Positions 10,015-20,441 of a stretch of 64,000 nt of DNA are shown piece after piece. Each line of letters starts with the position of its first letter. Positions within the stretch are counted from its first letter, which is position 1. Below the pieces are notes generated by a model. That model made no database searches. It saw only the letters and a list, made by a program, of their open reading frames with translations, and had not been told where the DNA came from. A program made the position numbers and the translations under genes. The stretch comes from Alphaproteobacteria bacterium (GTDB lineage Bacteria; Pseudomonadota; Alphaproteobacteria; Micavibrionales; Micavibrionaceae): positions 248,001-312,000 of the forward strand of contig NVTV01000002.1 of assembly GCA_002401695.1 (NCBI GenBank), given 5' to 3'.

Positions 10015-12777
10015 TTATTTTCCCAACCGTTTTAAAATATGGGGGATATGCACCTGATCGGCTTTGTAATTGCCAGTTAAGACGTACATCATCAGGTTTA
10101 CACCAAAACGTAGAGACATTTCTTGTTGCTTGGAATCATAATCATTTTTATAGCGATCATAAGCCTGATTATTCGCTGCGCTGGCCCATGCACTGATCCA
10201 GTTATTACTGCCGATTAAGACAGATGAAACGTTATCGCGCCCACTGGTGCTTTGTTGTTCCACCCATAATGTGCCTGCGGTAAATTGCCCAGGATAGTCT
10301 TTCAGAAGGTAAAATGAACGTCCCAAGACATGGTCATTTGGGATGGGAATAATCGGCGGGATATTGAGTGAAGCGGTGATGGCACGCAAGGCTTGCGCAT
10401 TTGCTGTGTTCACAATGCCGCCTGTTGAACGATTTTGATCGCGTGTGTCGAATAAAATCGTTCCACCATGGTCGAGGTAAAACTGGATATTCTTGATGGC
10501 TTTGCTGGAATAATTATTTTGGCTTTCGCTGATCGGCCAATAGATAAACGGAAAAAAGGCCAGCGGATCACTTTCAGGATTAAGACCAACAACGCCGACA
10601 GGCTCAACGGATGTCCTACGCTTTAATGTTTCGGAGAGAGTTTCCAGTCCGCGTTGGCTTAAGGAATCAAGGCTTGCATCACCTGTTTTGATATAGGCGA
10701 TATATAATCCTTTGGAAAAATGTAAATCCTGCGCGTCAGAGGCTTGTGCGTTATGAAGGGGTATTATGAAGGCACATAAGATCAACAGGCCGAGGGCTTT
10801 CTTGCGCAGAGGAATAAAGCCGCTGCCTGCGATCATCACCATAATCAGCCAGTCCAGACAAAACAAAACCAAGGCACTGTATAAAATATATGGCATGATA
10901 TTGAATTCGTAATCTTTTTCGTAATGGCTGTGGGCAACGCTTAATGGCAAGTTTTTAACAGGCATAAGCGCAGGCAGGTTCGTGCCGATATTCAATGCAT
11001 ATTGCGTTTTCCCGCGTCCATAAAGGCCAGGTGGATGTGCCGCGCTTGGTACAAGCCGATCCAGATTTTCAACAGGAATGGGCAAGACAGAGGCAGACGG
11101 CGAGACTAAAGATCCAAATCCATCCATAATCAGCAGCGGATCAAGCGCGGTATAGGAACGCTCCACAGATAGGTTCGTCAGACCTGACAGCCTGATGATG
11201 CGTTTCAAGACAGAGACGTACAGCCCCGATAATGCAAAGTCAGACCATTGCGTATTTGCGCTGGTGTGGACCAGTACGATCAATCCTTTTCCCTCAGTAT
11301 CGGCGGTGATTAGAGGTGTTCCGTCATTTAACTGCGCCCATATTTTATGCTCCATATCTTGCGCAGGGTCGGCCAAAACTTGTTGTTTTATGGTCACATC
11401 ACTCGGGATTTCCAAACCGTAAAAGGGGCTGCTCTCGGCGAAAGGTTTGATGGTTTGCGGTTCATCCCATGATAATGCCCCTGATAAAGATCGCCCACCC
11501 GCCCGTAACGTAACGGGCAAAAGGAATTGTGCTCCCTGTAATTCAGCCATATTAGGGCCTGAAAAGCGCAAAAGTAAGCCACCTTCACTGACCCATTCCT
11601 CCAATGCATTGAGGGTTTCTGTTGGCATGGCGGCAATATCGGGCAAAACGATGACAGAGACTCCTGCTTTGATCAGCGTTGTAATCTCCCCCGCAGTTAT
11701 ATCGGCATAGGGCTCTAACGCGCGTTTAATGAAATAGCTGGCCTCGATGAGTGGGGCGGAAAGTTCTGCTTGCGCAGGGGCGGCGATACCGACCTTACGT
11801 TTTTTGAATTGATCGTCTAACAGAAACAGGCTGCCTGCGCCTTTATGTCCGCTCAGGCGGAATTTCGTGATTTTACTTTCCATCATCTCAGGCATGTCGA
11901 ACGAGATTGTTTTGGGCAGCTCTGCATTACTCAACATTGTTGTTTGTATATCGATGATGTTTTCACCCTGCGCCACGGCTTGCACCATAATGGGCAGGGC
12001 GGCGGCGATATTACTTGGTGCATCGATATTGATTCTGATGTTGCCGCGTTGTTCTTGGTTTTTCTTCTGCGTTAGTTTTTTGCTGGGGCGCAGGAGGAGC
12101 GGCAATTTTTCGGGCGCAGGCGAGACAAAGCTAAGTCCGCCGTGATTTTGTAGAGTACTTATGACTTTGTAGATTTGCCCCTCATCCAAACCATGAGAAA
12201 GCCACAAACTGTGAATGGATTTTCTTTCTTTCGTGTCATCCAGATACTGCGCCAGTGTCTTATAATCCGCAGGCCACGGGTTAGGGTGCAAACCACGCAG
12301 GATCGACAGTGCAGTCCCCGATGATAATGGCCCAAATTGTTCCAACATTGTTTGTCCGGTATTTATGGTCGTGGGCAGGATGTATATTTCGCGGCTTTCA
12401 CGTCCGGCTTGGGTGATGGCTTCCTCGGCGGCGGTTATCTGCACATCCCAGTTCTGCGCGCTGGCCCAGCTATTATCAATAATCAAACGCAATGCCCCTT
12501 GCCCCGGCAGGCTTTGTGATGGGTTAATAACGGGGCGCGCCAAAGCGATGATAATTAACGTCACCATCAATAAGCGCAACAGAAAAATCCACCATGGTGT
12601 TTTACTTGGTGTTTGTTCATCGGCGACAATCCCTGCCAAAAAACGTGTTGCGGGGAAGATGATTGTTCTTGGCGCGGGCGGGGTGATACGCAACAAATAC
12701 CACAACACAGGCAAGGCCAATAATGCGGAGAGGATAACCGGTTGCATGAATATGATTTGTGAGAAGAACGCGATCAT
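10015..12777 (-). CDS. DUF4159 / BatA-like membrane protein
   Basis: A 920-residue protein with the N-terminal double-membrane-segment region of BatA-type proteins (residues 10-30 and about 62-80, with the RIIFPATRFL-like segment between). A long extracytoplasmic part follows, then a membrane region near 640-700, and a C-terminal DUF4159 domain that starts at LHFSKGLYIAYIKTGDASL and includes LDHGGTILFDTRDQ. It overlaps the upstream DUF58 gene by 4 bp (ATGA), a sign of translational coupling. The role is inferred only from the cluster: MoxR-linked envelope assembly or stress tolerance. Confidence 0.8.
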   Translation of the reverse strand: MIAFFSQIIFMQPVILSALLALPVLWYLLRITPPAPRTIIFPATRFLAGIVADEQTPSKTPWWIFLLRLLMVTLIIIALARPVINPSQSLPGQGALRLIIDNSWASAQNWDVQITAAEEAITQAGRESREIYILPTTINTGQTMLEQFGPLSSGTALSILRGLHPNPWPADYKTLAQYLDDTKERKSIHSLWLSHGLDEGQIYKVISTLQNHGGLSFVSPAPEKLPLLLRPSKKLTQKKNQEQRGNIRINIDAPSNIAAALPIMVQAVAQGENIIDIQTTMLSNAELPKTISFDMPEMMESKITKFRLSGHKGAGSLFLLDDQFKKRKVGIAAPAQAELSAPLIEASYFIKRALEPYADITAGEITTLIKAGVSVIVLPDIAAMPTETLNALEEWVSEGGLLLRFSGPNMAELQGAQFLLPVTLRAGGRSLSGALSWDEPQTIKPFAESSPFYGLEIPSDVTIKQQVLADPAQDMEHKIWAQLNDGTPLITADTEGKGLIVLVHTSANTQWSDFALSGLYVSVLKRIIRLSGLTNLSVERSYTALDPLLIMDGFGSLVSPSASVLPIPVENLDRLVPSAAHPPGLYGRGKTQYALNIGTNLPALMPVKNLPLSVAHSHYEKDYEFNIMPYILYSALVLFCLDWLIMVMIAGSGFIPLRKKALGLLILCAFIIPLHNAQASDAQDLHFSKGLYIAYIKTGDASLDSLSQRGLETLSETLKRRTSVEPVGVVGLNPESDPLAFFPFIYWPISESQNNYSSKAIKNIQFYLDHGGTILFDTRDQNRSTGGIVNTANAQALRAITASLNIPPIIPIPNDHVLGRSFYLLKDYPGQFTAGTLWVEQQSTSGRDNVSSVLIGSNNWISAWASAANNQAYDRYKNDYDSKQQEMSLRFGVNLMMYVLTGNYKADQVHIPHILKRLGK

Positions 12778-13667
12778 GATTGCACCTGCGTGCTATCCAT
12801 AAGCTGCCAAATATTTTTCAATGTATAGGCAATGTCATCATGTGTATTATGCAAGATATACGACCAGTTCTGCTCGTGACACAGAGCTTTTACCTGATCT
12901 GTGTGGTGGTTGATGCGTTGCTGATACTCTTGGCGGATGGATGATACATTATTGACCAGTTCCAATTCTCCATCCTCAATACCTCGGAATCGTACGCGTC
13001 CCTTATAGCTTAAATCAAGCTCCGCAGGGTCGAGAATTTGAATGAGAAGCCCGTTCTCCGCATTGGCCGAAACACTGGCCATAGTGCGCGTGATATCTTC
13101 CATAGGGGAAAGGAAATCTCCTACACCGATAAAAGAAGCATGGCGGGGCAAAGCAAAATGCGTTGTATCGGGCAGCGGTGCATTAATTGCAGATTGTTGC
13201 AGCAATAATTGCCCTATATTTTGTATTTTATCTTCACTGTGCCCTGTTTTAAGGTCGCCGAACAGGCCGATTTGCTCTTCGGATTGGCGCAGTAACAGTG
13301 CAAGCGACAGGGCGATAATATGCGCGGTATCTTGCTTGGTGTAATGTCTTGGGTTTGAGGTGAAATCCATTGACGCGCCGCTGGCACACCATAAATAGGT
13401 GCGCTGCGTGGTTTGCCATTCTCTTTGTTTAACCAGCACTTGGTCGGTCTTTGCGGATTGTCTCCAATCAATATCTTGCGGACGGTCTGTTTCCTGATAC
13501 TCACGGAATTGCCAGAATTTTTCGCCCGATCCGGCTTTTCTTTGCGCGTGCATGCCGTGCATAATATTGGCCGAGATCTTCTCCGCCTTTATCAGAAGGG
13601 CAGGTAAGTCGGAAACATGGTGTTCTGCTTCACGGCGTAAATGCAATATATCGGATAATCGTCCCAA
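12774..13667 (-). CDS. DUF58 domain protein
   Basis: A 297-residue soluble protein of the DUF58 family, which is related to von Willebrand A domains. The signature block is FWQFREYQETDRPQDIDWRQSAKTD near residues 50-75, where a Glu/Asp-rich loop and Trp are conserved. It lies 9 bp after moxR and overlaps the DUF4159 gene by 4 bp. DUF58 proteins are standard partners of MoxR AAA+ ATPases and may act as adaptors. No catalytic site is evident. Confidence 0.88.
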   Translation of the reverse strand: MGRLSDILHLRREAEHHVSDLPALLIKAEKISANIMHGMHAQRKAGSGEKFWQFREYQETDRPQDIDWRQSAKTDQVLVKQREWQTTQRTYLWCASGASMDFTSNPRHYTKQDTAHIIALSLALLLRQSEEQIGLFGDLKTGHSEDKIQNIGQLLLQQSAINAPLPDTTHFALPRHASFIGVGDFLSPMEDITRTMASVSANAENGLLIQILDPAELDLSYKGRVRFRGIEDGELELVNNVSSIRQEYQQRINHHTDQVKALCHEQNWSYILHNTHDDIAYTLKNIWQLMDSTQVQS

Positions 13668-13676
13668 AATTTGCCC

Positions 13677-14654
13677 CTATATATTCTGTACGATTTCTAG
13701 GATCAGCGTATCAACATCGATATTCTGCGCGCGTGCCTTAAAGTTCAACGCCATGCGATGACGCAGGACAGGCGCGGCCAAGGCCAGTACATCGTCTTCC
13801 AATGGAGAGGTGCGTCCCTGCAATAAGGCGCGGGCACGTACAGCAAGGGTAAGCCCTTGCGCACCGCGCGGTCCCGGCGCCCATGTCACATATTCATTAA
13901 CCAGATCGGATGCACTCTCCCCCGGTCTTAAACTGCGCACGAGTGCCAGTATCATATCAACAACGCCGTCACTGATGGGCATATCACGCACGAGATGTTG
14001 GATTTCCAGCAAGGCTTTACCATCCATGATGGTTTGCGTGTTCTGTGTTTTATTTGTCGTGGTGCTGAGGATGATGTCGCGCTCTGCCGCTGCGTCAGGG
14101 TAATCAACATTAATTTGCATCATAAACCGATCAAGCTGCGCTTCGGGTAGGGGATATGTGCCTTCTTGCTCAATCGGGTTTTGTGTCGCCAGAACATGAA
14201 ACGGCGCGGGTAGCGCCCTTGTTTTTCCGGCAATGGAGACTTCTTTTTCCTGCATCGCCTGCAACAGCGCACTTTGCGTACGTGGAGAGGCACGGTTAAT
14301 TTCATCCGCCATAAAGAATTGCGTGAAAATCGGGCCTTCGATAAAGCGGAAAGATCGTTTCCCCTTTGCCCCTTCCTCCAAAACTTCGGAGCCGATAATA
14401 TCCGCAGGCATTAAATCCGGCGTACATTGAACGCGGCTTGAATGCAGCCCCAAAACTTTGGCAACCGTTTCCACCAACAATGTTTTCGCCAATCCAGGGA
14501 CGCCAACCAACAAAACATGACCGCCCGAAATCAGCGTCGTCAGGGTTTGATCAACAACGTCATCCTGCCCGATAATAACTTTCGTTATCTCGTCTCTGGC
14601 AGCGTTTAGGTGCTGGTGCGTATTTTTAAATGTATCCACGGCCTTATCGCTCAT
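13677..14654 (-). CDS. MoxR-family AAA+ ATPase
   Basis: A 325-residue cytoplasmic AAA+ ATPase, first gene of a four-gene minus-strand operon. It has Walker A GVPGLAKT near residues 52-59, Walker B in FMADEINRASPRTQ, the sensor-1 region VLATQNPIEQEGTYPLPEAQLDRF (the longest conserved run in the family) and an arginine-rich lid domain. MoxR proteins act as chaperones for metal insertion or assembly of von Willebrand A partners. The start ATG at 14654 is 86 bp from the divergent CCA enzyme gene, and this gap should hold both promoters. Confidence 0.94.
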   Translation of the reverse strand: MSDKAVDTFKNTHQHLNAARDEITKVIIGQDDVVDQTLTTLISGGHVLLVGVPGLAKTLLVETVAKVLGLHSSRVQCTPDLMPADIIGSEVLEEGAKGKRSFRFIEGPIFTQFFMADEINRASPRTQSALLQAMQEKEVSIAGKTRALPAPFHVLATQNPIEQEGTYPLPEAQLDRFMMQINVDYPDAAAERDIILSTTTNKTQNTQTIMDGKALLEIQHLVRDMPISDGVVDMILALVRSLRPGESASDLVNEYVTWAPGPRGAQGLTLAVRARALLQGRTSPLEDDVLALAAPVLRHRMALNFKARAQNIDVDTLILEIVQNI

Positions 14655-14740
14655 AGCATTTAGTCCTTCTCAAAAGATTCGCGTAAGGTATAATACGAAA
14701 TATCTGCATAAATGCATGCTTTTTAGAGTGAAAATCGAAA

Positions 14741-15958
14741 ATGTCCCTAAATAATATATTAGAAATAAAGCGTCATGTTGTCCGGCCGAATTGGTTGTTG
14801 GCTGATGAAACACTACGGTTATTCAAGGCTTTGCAAGGGCGCGTGCCCGAAGATGAACCGCAAGTTCTGTTCGTTGGCGGCTGTGTTCGTAATGTTTTAC
14901 TGGATAAAGATGTTGATGATTTTGATGTCGCAACGCCACTTCCTCCCGAAGACGTGATGCAAATTTTAGAGGCTGCGGATATAAGAGTGATCCCCACAGG
15001 CATTGATCATGGCACAGTAACGGCGATAATTGGTGATTATGCCTATGAAATTACGACGTTGCGTTATGATAAGGAAACCGATGGTCGCCACGCTGTCGTT
15101 GCTTATACCGATTCGTGGGTTGAGGATGCACGCAGGCGGGATTTTACCATGAATACGTTGCTGATGGATTTGAAGGGCAATGTTTATGACCCTCTGGAAA
15201 ACGGGCTTACTGATCTTGATGCGCAGAGTGTACGTTTCGTTGGAGAGGCCGCGCGCCGCATTGAAGAGGATCATTTACGCATCTTACGGTTCTTCAGGTT
15301 CTCCGCACAATATGGTGGCGCAGAGTTCGATGTGGAAGGCTTAAGTGCTTGTAAGACAGGGGCTGAAAACATTAAAAGCCTGTCAAAAGAGCGCATAACG
15401 CAAGAATTTTTCAAAATTATAGCGTCTGATAAGCCATATGAGACGATTAAGGTGATGTTTGAGCATGAAATCCTTAAAGAATTTATGTTTTCGAATGAAA
15501 ATCCCGCATTTTTTGAACATTTCTGTAATTTTCAGGTTCGTTACCGATTAAGCGCGCTGTCATCACGGCTTTTTGTGTTTGCAGTAATGGATTTTGATAA
15601 CGTAAAGTCTATGGAATCCTTTATCTTGTTTCCTAAAGTGTTCTTAAAGGATATGAAGGCAATTTCTGGTGCATTGAATTTACCTGACCTGTCATGCGAC
15701 CACGCGGTACGTGAGAGTGTCTATAGGTTTGGGCGATCTATAACGGCGCAGGTCCTGATGATTGAACTGGTTCAAGATCGCGTCATGAACGCCTATGCAC
15801 CGAATGCTTTGGAGGTTATCCAGAATTGGGATGTGCCTGATTTCCCTGTGACGGGGAATGATTTGATGGCAGAGGGCATGAAAGCCGGCCCCGAAATGGG
15901 CGTCGCGCTAAAACGTCTTGAAGATGAATGGATAGCAAATGGTTTTAAAGATGTCTAA
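14741..15958 (+). CDS. tRNA nucleotidyltransferase (CCA-adding enzyme / poly(A) polymerase family)
   Basis: The enzyme adds or repairs the 3' CCA of tRNAs in the class II nucleotidyltransferase fold. Visible are the GG motif in [10 protein letters not shown], the metal-binding DFD in [11 protein letters not shown], the RRRDFTMN motif (here [14 protein letters not shown]) and the [15 protein letters not shown] region. At 405 residues it is normal for the alphaproteobacterial version. Several tRNA genes in this window already encode CCA, so repair is a likely role. Its stop overlaps that of hemF by 4 bp, convergently. Family members that only add poly(A) cannot be excluded from sequence. Confidence 0.88.
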   Translation: MSLNNILEIKRHVVRPNWLLADETLRLFKALQGRVPEDEPQVLFVGGCVRNVLLDKDVDDFDVATPLPPEDVMQILEAADIRVIPTGIDHGTVTAIIGDYAYEITTLRYDKETDGRHAVVAYTDSWVEDARRRDFTMNTLLMDLKGNVYDPLENGLTDLDAQSVRFVGEAARRIEEDHLRILRFFRFSAQYGGAEFDVEGLSACKTGAENIKSLSKERITQEFFKIIASDKPYETIKVMFEHEILKEFMFSNENPAFFEHFCNFQVRYRLSALSSRLFVFAVMDFDNVKSMESFILFPKVFLKDMKAISGALNLPDLSCDHAVRESVYRFGRSITAQVLMIELVQDRVMNAYAPNALEVIQNWDVPDFPVTGNDLMAEGMKAGPEMGVALKRLEDEWIANGFKDV

Positions 15959-16836
15959 GGCCATTTGACTTCCGGTGGCATGGACATCAATATTGCATCT
16001 GTATTACCGCCGGTTTTTAAGCCAAATTGTGTGCCGCGATCATAAAGCAAGTTAAACTCCACATAACGTCCGCGTTTGACCAGCTGATGCTCACGTTGTT
16101 CCGGTGTCCAGTCTTTATGCATGGAACGACGAACGAGAGTTGCATATATATCTTTAAAGGTTTTGCCGACATCTTGCGTAAATGCAAAATTATCATCCCA
16201 ATCTTTACGATCCAGATAATCAAAGAATATGCCGCCAACACCGCGTGGCTCGTTCCTGTGGGGGAGGAAAAAATAGCGATCACACCATTCTTTAAACTCG
16301 GGATAATATGCGGGGTCGTGCGTGTCACAGCAGGTTTTGAATGCTGCGTGAAAGTCTTGCGTATCTTGCTCATCAGGGAACATTGGCGTTAAATCCGCGC
16401 CGCCGCCGAACCAGCTTTTGGATGTTGCGATCATCCGCGTATTCATATGAACAGCAGGGACAAGCGGGGAGTGCATATGTGCAACCAGTGAAACGCCTGA
16501 GGCCCAAAATTCGCCATTACTTTCTTCTGCGCCTGGGATTTGCTTTGCAAACTCTTCTGAGAATTTACCGTGAACCAATGAATAATTCACACCAACCTTT
16601 TCAAAAACACGCCCACGCATAACCGCCATACGTCCACCACCATTTAAAACAGAGCCTGATGCGTTTTGCTCGTCTGTATTTTCGCGCTCCCACTCGGTTT
16701 TTTCAAACTTTCCCGCAGGTAAATCGGCTTTTGGCCCGCCTGATAGTTCTTGCTCTATATCTTCAAAAACGTTGCAGATTTGATCTTGCAGGTCTTTAAA
16801 CCATGTGGCAGCGGTTTGTTTCTTCTTATCCATCAT
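15955..16836 (-). CDS. hemF: Oxygen-dependent coproporphyrinogen III oxidase
   Basis: HemF decarboxylates coproporphyrinogen III to protoporphyrinogen IX with O2, a late step of heme synthesis. Family hallmarks are [11 protein letters not shown], the long block around [39 protein letters not shown] and the C-terminal [21 protein letters not shown]. The start is ambiguous: ATGs at 16845, 16836 and 16833 are all in frame. I chose 16836, which makes an ATGA overlap with the trmL stop. The protein is then 293 residues. It probably forms an operon with trmL. Confidence 0.95.
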   Translation of the reverse strand: MMDKKKQTAATWFKDLQDQICNVFEDIEQELSGGPKADLPAGKFEKTEWERENTDEQNASGSVLNGGGRMAVMRGRVFEKVGVNYSLVHGKFSEEFAKQIPGAEESNGEFWASGVSLVAHMHSPLVPAVHMNTRMIATSKSWFGGGADLTPMFPDEQDTQDFHAAFKTCCDTHDPAYYPEFKEWCDRYFFLPHRNEPRGVGGIFFDYLDRKDWDDNFAFTQDVGKTFKDIYATLVRRSMHKDWTPEQREHQLVKRGRYVEFNLLYDRGTQFGLKTGGNTDAILMSMPPEVKWP

Positions 16837-17285
16837 GTTGTCCATTCAGTTTGTCTTATCGCTTCACCCAATATCATGGATGTAGCATTTACTATATTTA
16901 GAGAGCGAAGCCCATGCTTCATTGGAATACAAATGCGGTTATTCACGCTCTCATGCACATTTTCAGGAACGCCTGCGCTTTCTCTTCCTGCCAGCAAAAT
17001 ATCGTTTTGCTGAAATTTAAAGTCGGCATAGGGCGTTTCTGTCTTTGTAGACATCAAAATTATGCGATGTGTGCCTTGATATAAGTCAAAAAAATTATTC
17101 CAGCTATTGTGACGCGTTATTGTTATCTTGTCGTAATAGTCCATTGCGGATTGCCGAATCTTTTTTGTATTCCACAAAAATCCACAGGGCTCTATAATGT
17201 CTAATGAAGCCCCCATGCAGGCGCAAAGACGCATCATGGCGCCCAGATTTTGAGGGATGTCGGGTTGATATAGGGCTATTTTCAA
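16833..17285 (-). CDS. trmL: tRNA (cytidine(34)-2'-O)-methyltransferase TrmL
   Basis: A SPOUT methyltransferase that 2'-O-methylates the wobble base of certain tRNA-Leu species, including the CAA isoacceptor in E. coli. The sequence starts [20 protein letters not shown] and has the C-terminal trefoil-knot motif with [24 protein letters not shown] and the N-A-T-S segment. A TTG at 17285 has AGGAG about 7 nt upstream and gives the typical N-terminus. The frame is open to a GTG at 17312. It overlaps hemF by a few bases. Note that this window also has two tRNA-Leu(CAA) loci, possible substrates. Confidence 0.93.
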   Translation of the reverse strand: MKIALYQPDIPQNLGAMMRLCACMGASLDIIEPCGFLWNTKKIRQSAMDYYDKITITRHNSWNNFFDLYQGTHRIILMSTKTETPYADFKFQQNDILLAGRESAGVPENVHESVNNRICIPMKHGLRSLNIVNATSMILGEAIRQTEWTT

Positions 17286-17451
17286 TTTTTTCTCCTGCGC
17301 AAGATGGCTCACATTTCTTAAACTTTATTGCATAAGATTACAATTTTCTTTTAAGGGCTGGAAAGGTTGGGCTTGATCTATTATAAAGAGGAAGCTAAAA
17401 CACTGTTTCGAATATTAGATTCTACATAAATTTAAAGAGGTTCAGACGAAA

Positions 17452-18024
17452 ATGTCAGCCGATACAGATACTACAAACGATAATACACCCCATTCTGCTC
17501 ATGATGCGGAGGGTGAAACCCGCCGCGATTTTATGCAATTGCTTGCTTCTGCCTTTGGTGTGATTGGTGGTGCGCTTGCTGCGTGGCCACTTATTAATTC
17601 GCTTAATCCTGCGAAGGATACTTTGGCTCTGGCCACGGTGGAGGTGGATATCAGTGGTATCCCGAAGGGTGAAGCCAAAACAATTATGTGGCAGGGAAAG
17701 CCTGTCTTTGTGCGTCACAGAACCGAAGAAGAAATTAAAATGGCTGAGGCCGTGGAAGTACAATCCTTGACGGATAAACAATCCGATAAAGAACGTGTGC
17801 AACGCCCTGAATGGTTGATAACAGTGGGTGTGTGTACACATCTTGGTTGTGTGCCTGTCGGACAGAAAATGACAGATACACGTGGCGATTACGGTGGATG
17901 GTTCTGTCCATGCCATGGATCGCATTATGATACATCCGGTCGTATTCGCAAAGGCCCTGCGCCCAAGAACTTGGCTATACCGCCTTATGAATTTATTAAC
18001 GACACAACAATCAGAATTGGATAA
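17452..18024 (+). CDS. petA: Ubiquinol-cytochrome c reductase, Rieske iron-sulfur subunit
   Basis: The Rieske subunit of the cytochrome bc1 complex passes electrons from ubiquinol to cytochrome c1. The 190-residue protein has a twin-arginine motif (TRRDFMQ, near residues 23-29) followed by a membrane anchor, as expected for a folded Fe-S protein exported by Tat. The 2Fe-2S ligands are in CTHLGC (C128, H130, C133) and CPCHGS (C152, C154, H155). Ribosome site AGAGG lies 10 nt before the ATG. It starts the petABC operon with gaps of 5 and 3 bp. Confidence 0.97.
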   Translation: MSADTDTTNDNTPHSAHDAEGETRRDFMQLLASAFGVIGGALAAWPLINSLNPAKDTLALATVEVDISGIPKGEAKTIMWQGKPVFVRHRTEEEIKMAEAVEVQSLTDKQSDKERVQRPEWLITVGVCTHLGCVPVGQKMTDTRGDYGGWFCPCHGSHYDTSGRIRKGPAPKNLAIPPYEFINDTTIRIG

Positions 18025-18029
18025 GAGAG

Positions 18030-19589
18030 ATGGGACACGGACCTCGCGATGGATTTGATAATCCGATCATAGAATGGGTCGACTCACGTCTACCGATTTT
18101 TACAATGATGCAAAAAGAATACGGGGTGTTTCCAACGCCGCGTAATTTTAACTGGTTCTGGAACTTTGGCGCGATTGCCATGTTCATGCTAATCACGATG
18201 ATTGTTACCGGAATCGTTCTGGCGATGCATTATACGGCTGACACAAAGCTTGCCTTTGATAGTGTTGAGCGCATTACGCGTGACGTTAACGGTGGTTGGT
18301 TGTTGCGTAATCTACACATGAACGGTGCGTCGTTCTTCTTTATTGCCGTTTATATTCATATGTTCCGCGGGATATATTATGGTTCCTACAAAGGGCCACG
18401 TGAATTATTGTGGATTTTAGGTGTTGTGATTTTCTTGCTGATGATGGCAACGGCCTTTATCGGTTATGTTCTTCCTTGGGGGCAGATGAGCCTTTGGGGG
18501 GCGACTGTTATCACCAATTTGTTCTCTGCAATTCCCTTCGTTGGTGAAGAATATATCATGCCACTTCTCTTGGGTGGCTTCTCTATTGATAATGCGACTT
18601 TGACCCGTTTCTTCGCGCTGCATTATCTGCTGCCGTTTGTGATTTTTGCCGTTGTGTTTTTGCATATCTGGGCATTGCATGTCACAGGATCAAACAACCC
18701 CTTAGGGATTGAGCCAAAAGGCCCGCAAGATACATTGCCGTTTCATCCTTATTATACGATGAAAGATTTCTTCGGCATGATTGTCTTTATGATCCTGTAT
18801 GCATGGTTCGTGTTTTACGCGCCTGATGCATTGGGACATCCGGATAACTATATTCCGGCCAATCCGCTTGTTACACCGCCGCACATTGTGCCGGAATGGT
18901 ACTTCCTGCCGTTCTATGCGATTTTGCGTGCGATTACGTTTAACTTTAACCTCTTTATGCTGGCTGGCCTTGGTTTATTGGCTGTGTTTATGGTTGAGTT
19001 TATCTGGCGTTACAAGCCAAAATACCTCTCTGGTGCGCAAGGCATATTGTTGCTTGTTGCGGGCGGTGGCTTGGCGGTGTTTGGCCTGTTGGCTGATTTT
19101 AATCAGACTTGGGCGATACCAATGACCGCCTCAACTGACGTGCCGATTTCTGCGAAATTCGGTGGTGTTCTGGCGATGTTTGGATCAATTGGCTTACTGG
19201 TGGTTTTGCCATGGCTGGACAGCCATCCAATCCGCTCTGCGCGTTTCCGCCCATTGTTCCGTGTTGCTGTTTTAGTCTTTACATTATCCGTCTTTGTCCT
19301 TGGGTATGCAGGGTCACAGCCATCAGATAAAGTCTATTTGTCAGCATGTCTAGGTGATGCACAGGCGTGCGAAGCCATTGAGCATGGTAATGCAGATCAT
19401 ATTGAAGCAGGGCATGAACCAACGGTATTGGCGCTTGATAATACAATGATTGCGCAAGCTTTCACGGCACTGTACTTCTCATTCTTCCTTATCATCTTGC
19501 CACTTCTCAGCCGATTTGAAAAAGGGCGGGAACTACCGACCTCTATCCATGAAGCGGTCTTGGCAAAAAAACAAAAAGCAGGAGCATAG
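18030..19589 (+). CDS. petB: Cytochrome b subunit of bc1 complex, extended form
   Basis: The membrane core of bc1, with quinol oxidation and reduction sites and two b hemes. Heme ligands are seen as H96/H110 and H198/H212, and the Qo-site PEWY motif is at 288-291. The 519 residues exceed the roughly 400-440 usual for the family. Two extra stretches explain this: residues about 302-374 between ILRAI and [11 protein letters not shown], which hold two added hydrophobic segments (about 306-326 and 336-356), and a polar loop at about 432-472 with two cysteines (C440, C447) before the last helix. The conserved regions on both sides align without frame breaks, so these look like true insertions. Confidence 0.95.
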   Translation: MGHGPRDGFDNPIIEWVDSRLPIFTMMQKEYGVFPTPRNFNWFWNFGAIAMFMLITMIVTGIVLAMHYTADTKLAFDSVERITRDVNGGWLLRNLHMNGASFFFIAVYIHMFRGIYYGSYKGPRELLWILGVVIFLLMMATAFIGYVLPWGQMSLWGATVITNLFSAIPFVGEEYIMPLLLGGFSIDNATLTRFFALHYLLPFVIFAVVFLHIWALHVTGSNNPLGIEPKGPQDTLPFHPYYTMKDFFGMIVFMILYAWFVFYAPDALGHPDNYIPANPLVTPPHIVPEWYFLPFYAILRAITFNFNLFMLAGLGLLAVFMVEFIWRYKPKYLSGAQGILLLVAGGGLAVFGLLADFNQTWAIPMTASTDVPISAKFGGVLAMFGSIGLLVVLPWLDSHPIRSARFRPLFRVAVLVFTLSVFVLGYAGSQPSDKVYLSACLGDAQACEAIEHGNADHIEAGHEPTVLALDNTMIAQAFTALYFSFFLIILPLLSRFEKGRELPTSIHEAVLAKKQKAGA

Positions 19590-19592
19590 TCC

Positions 19593-20363
19593 ATGTTTAT
19601 TCGTAATGTCTTAACGACACTTATTATTGGCTTAACATCTGTTTCTGCGGCTTTTGCCAGTGGCGGTGATGGTCCTGCCATTCCCTCACAGGACTGGAGC
19701 TTTAGCGGCGCATTCGGAACATATGATAAAGCTGCAATGCAGCGCGGTTATAAAATATACCGTGAAGTCTGTGCTTCTTGTCATGCGATGAAGCGCGTGT
19801 ATTTCCGTAATTTGGAGGCTTTGGGTTATAACGAAGCGCAAATAAAGAATATCGCGGCGGAATATACAGTTATTAATAAAGAGCCAAACGACGAAGGCGA
19901 TATGTTTGAACGTCCTGCATTGCCAAGTGATGCTTTTATCTCTCCGTTTGCGAATGATAATGCCGCTAAATATGCCAATGGCGGGGCTTTGCCGCCTGAT
20001 TTGTCATTGATTGTAAAAGCACGTGGGAATGGCTCTAATTATATCACTGGGTTATTGACAGGGTATGAGGAACATCCACCGCACGGTCAGGAAGTCGCTG
20101 ACGGACAATATTGGAATACATATTTCCCAGGGCACAAATTGTCCATGGCACCGCCATTGATGGATGGTCAGGTTTCCTACGAAGATGGTACACCTGAAAC
20201 CTTGGATCAATATGCGCATGACGTCGTTCAATTTTTAACATGGGCGTCTGATCCGCATATGGAAATCCGCAAATCCACAGGGTTTAAGGTTATTGTTTTC
20301 TTATTGATGTTTGCCGGCGTTATGTTGTCAGTTAAACGTAAAATATGGTCTGATGTGCATTAA
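19593..20363 (+). CDS. petC: Cytochrome c1
   Basis: The c1 subunit takes electrons from the Rieske protein and hands them to cytochrome c. It has an N-terminal signal peptide ending near AAFASG, the heme c site CASCH (C60, C63, H64), the probable axial methionine in KLSMAPPL, and a C-terminal membrane anchor (VIVFLLMFAGVMLSV). 256 residues, typical. Third gene of petABC, followed by a strong terminator. Confidence 0.97.
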   Translation: MFIRNVLTTLIIGLTSVSAAFASGGDGPAIPSQDWSFSGAFGTYDKAAMQRGYKIYREVCASCHAMKRVYFRNLEALGYNEAQIKNIAAEYTVINKEPNDEGDMFERPALPSDAFISPFANDNAAKYANGGALPPDLSLIVKARGNGSNYITGLLTGYEEHPPHGQEVADGQYWNTYFPGHKLSMAPPLMDGQVSYEDGTPETLDQYAHDVVQFLTWASDPHMEIRKSTGFKVIVFLLMFAGVMLSVKRKIWSDVH

Positions 20364-20389
20364 TTAAAGGCGAAATAAATAAAGTTTTG

Positions 20390-20426
20390 AAATGCGTCTG
20401 TTTGTTTATGCGGGCGCATTTTTTTT
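20390..20426 (+). terminator. Rho-independent terminator of petABC
   Basis: AAATGCG (20390-20396) pairs with CGCATTT (20415-20421), followed by a run of T. It lies 27 bp after the petC stop. Confidence 0.8.
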
Positions 20427-20441
20427 CAGGGGGAGTGACAA

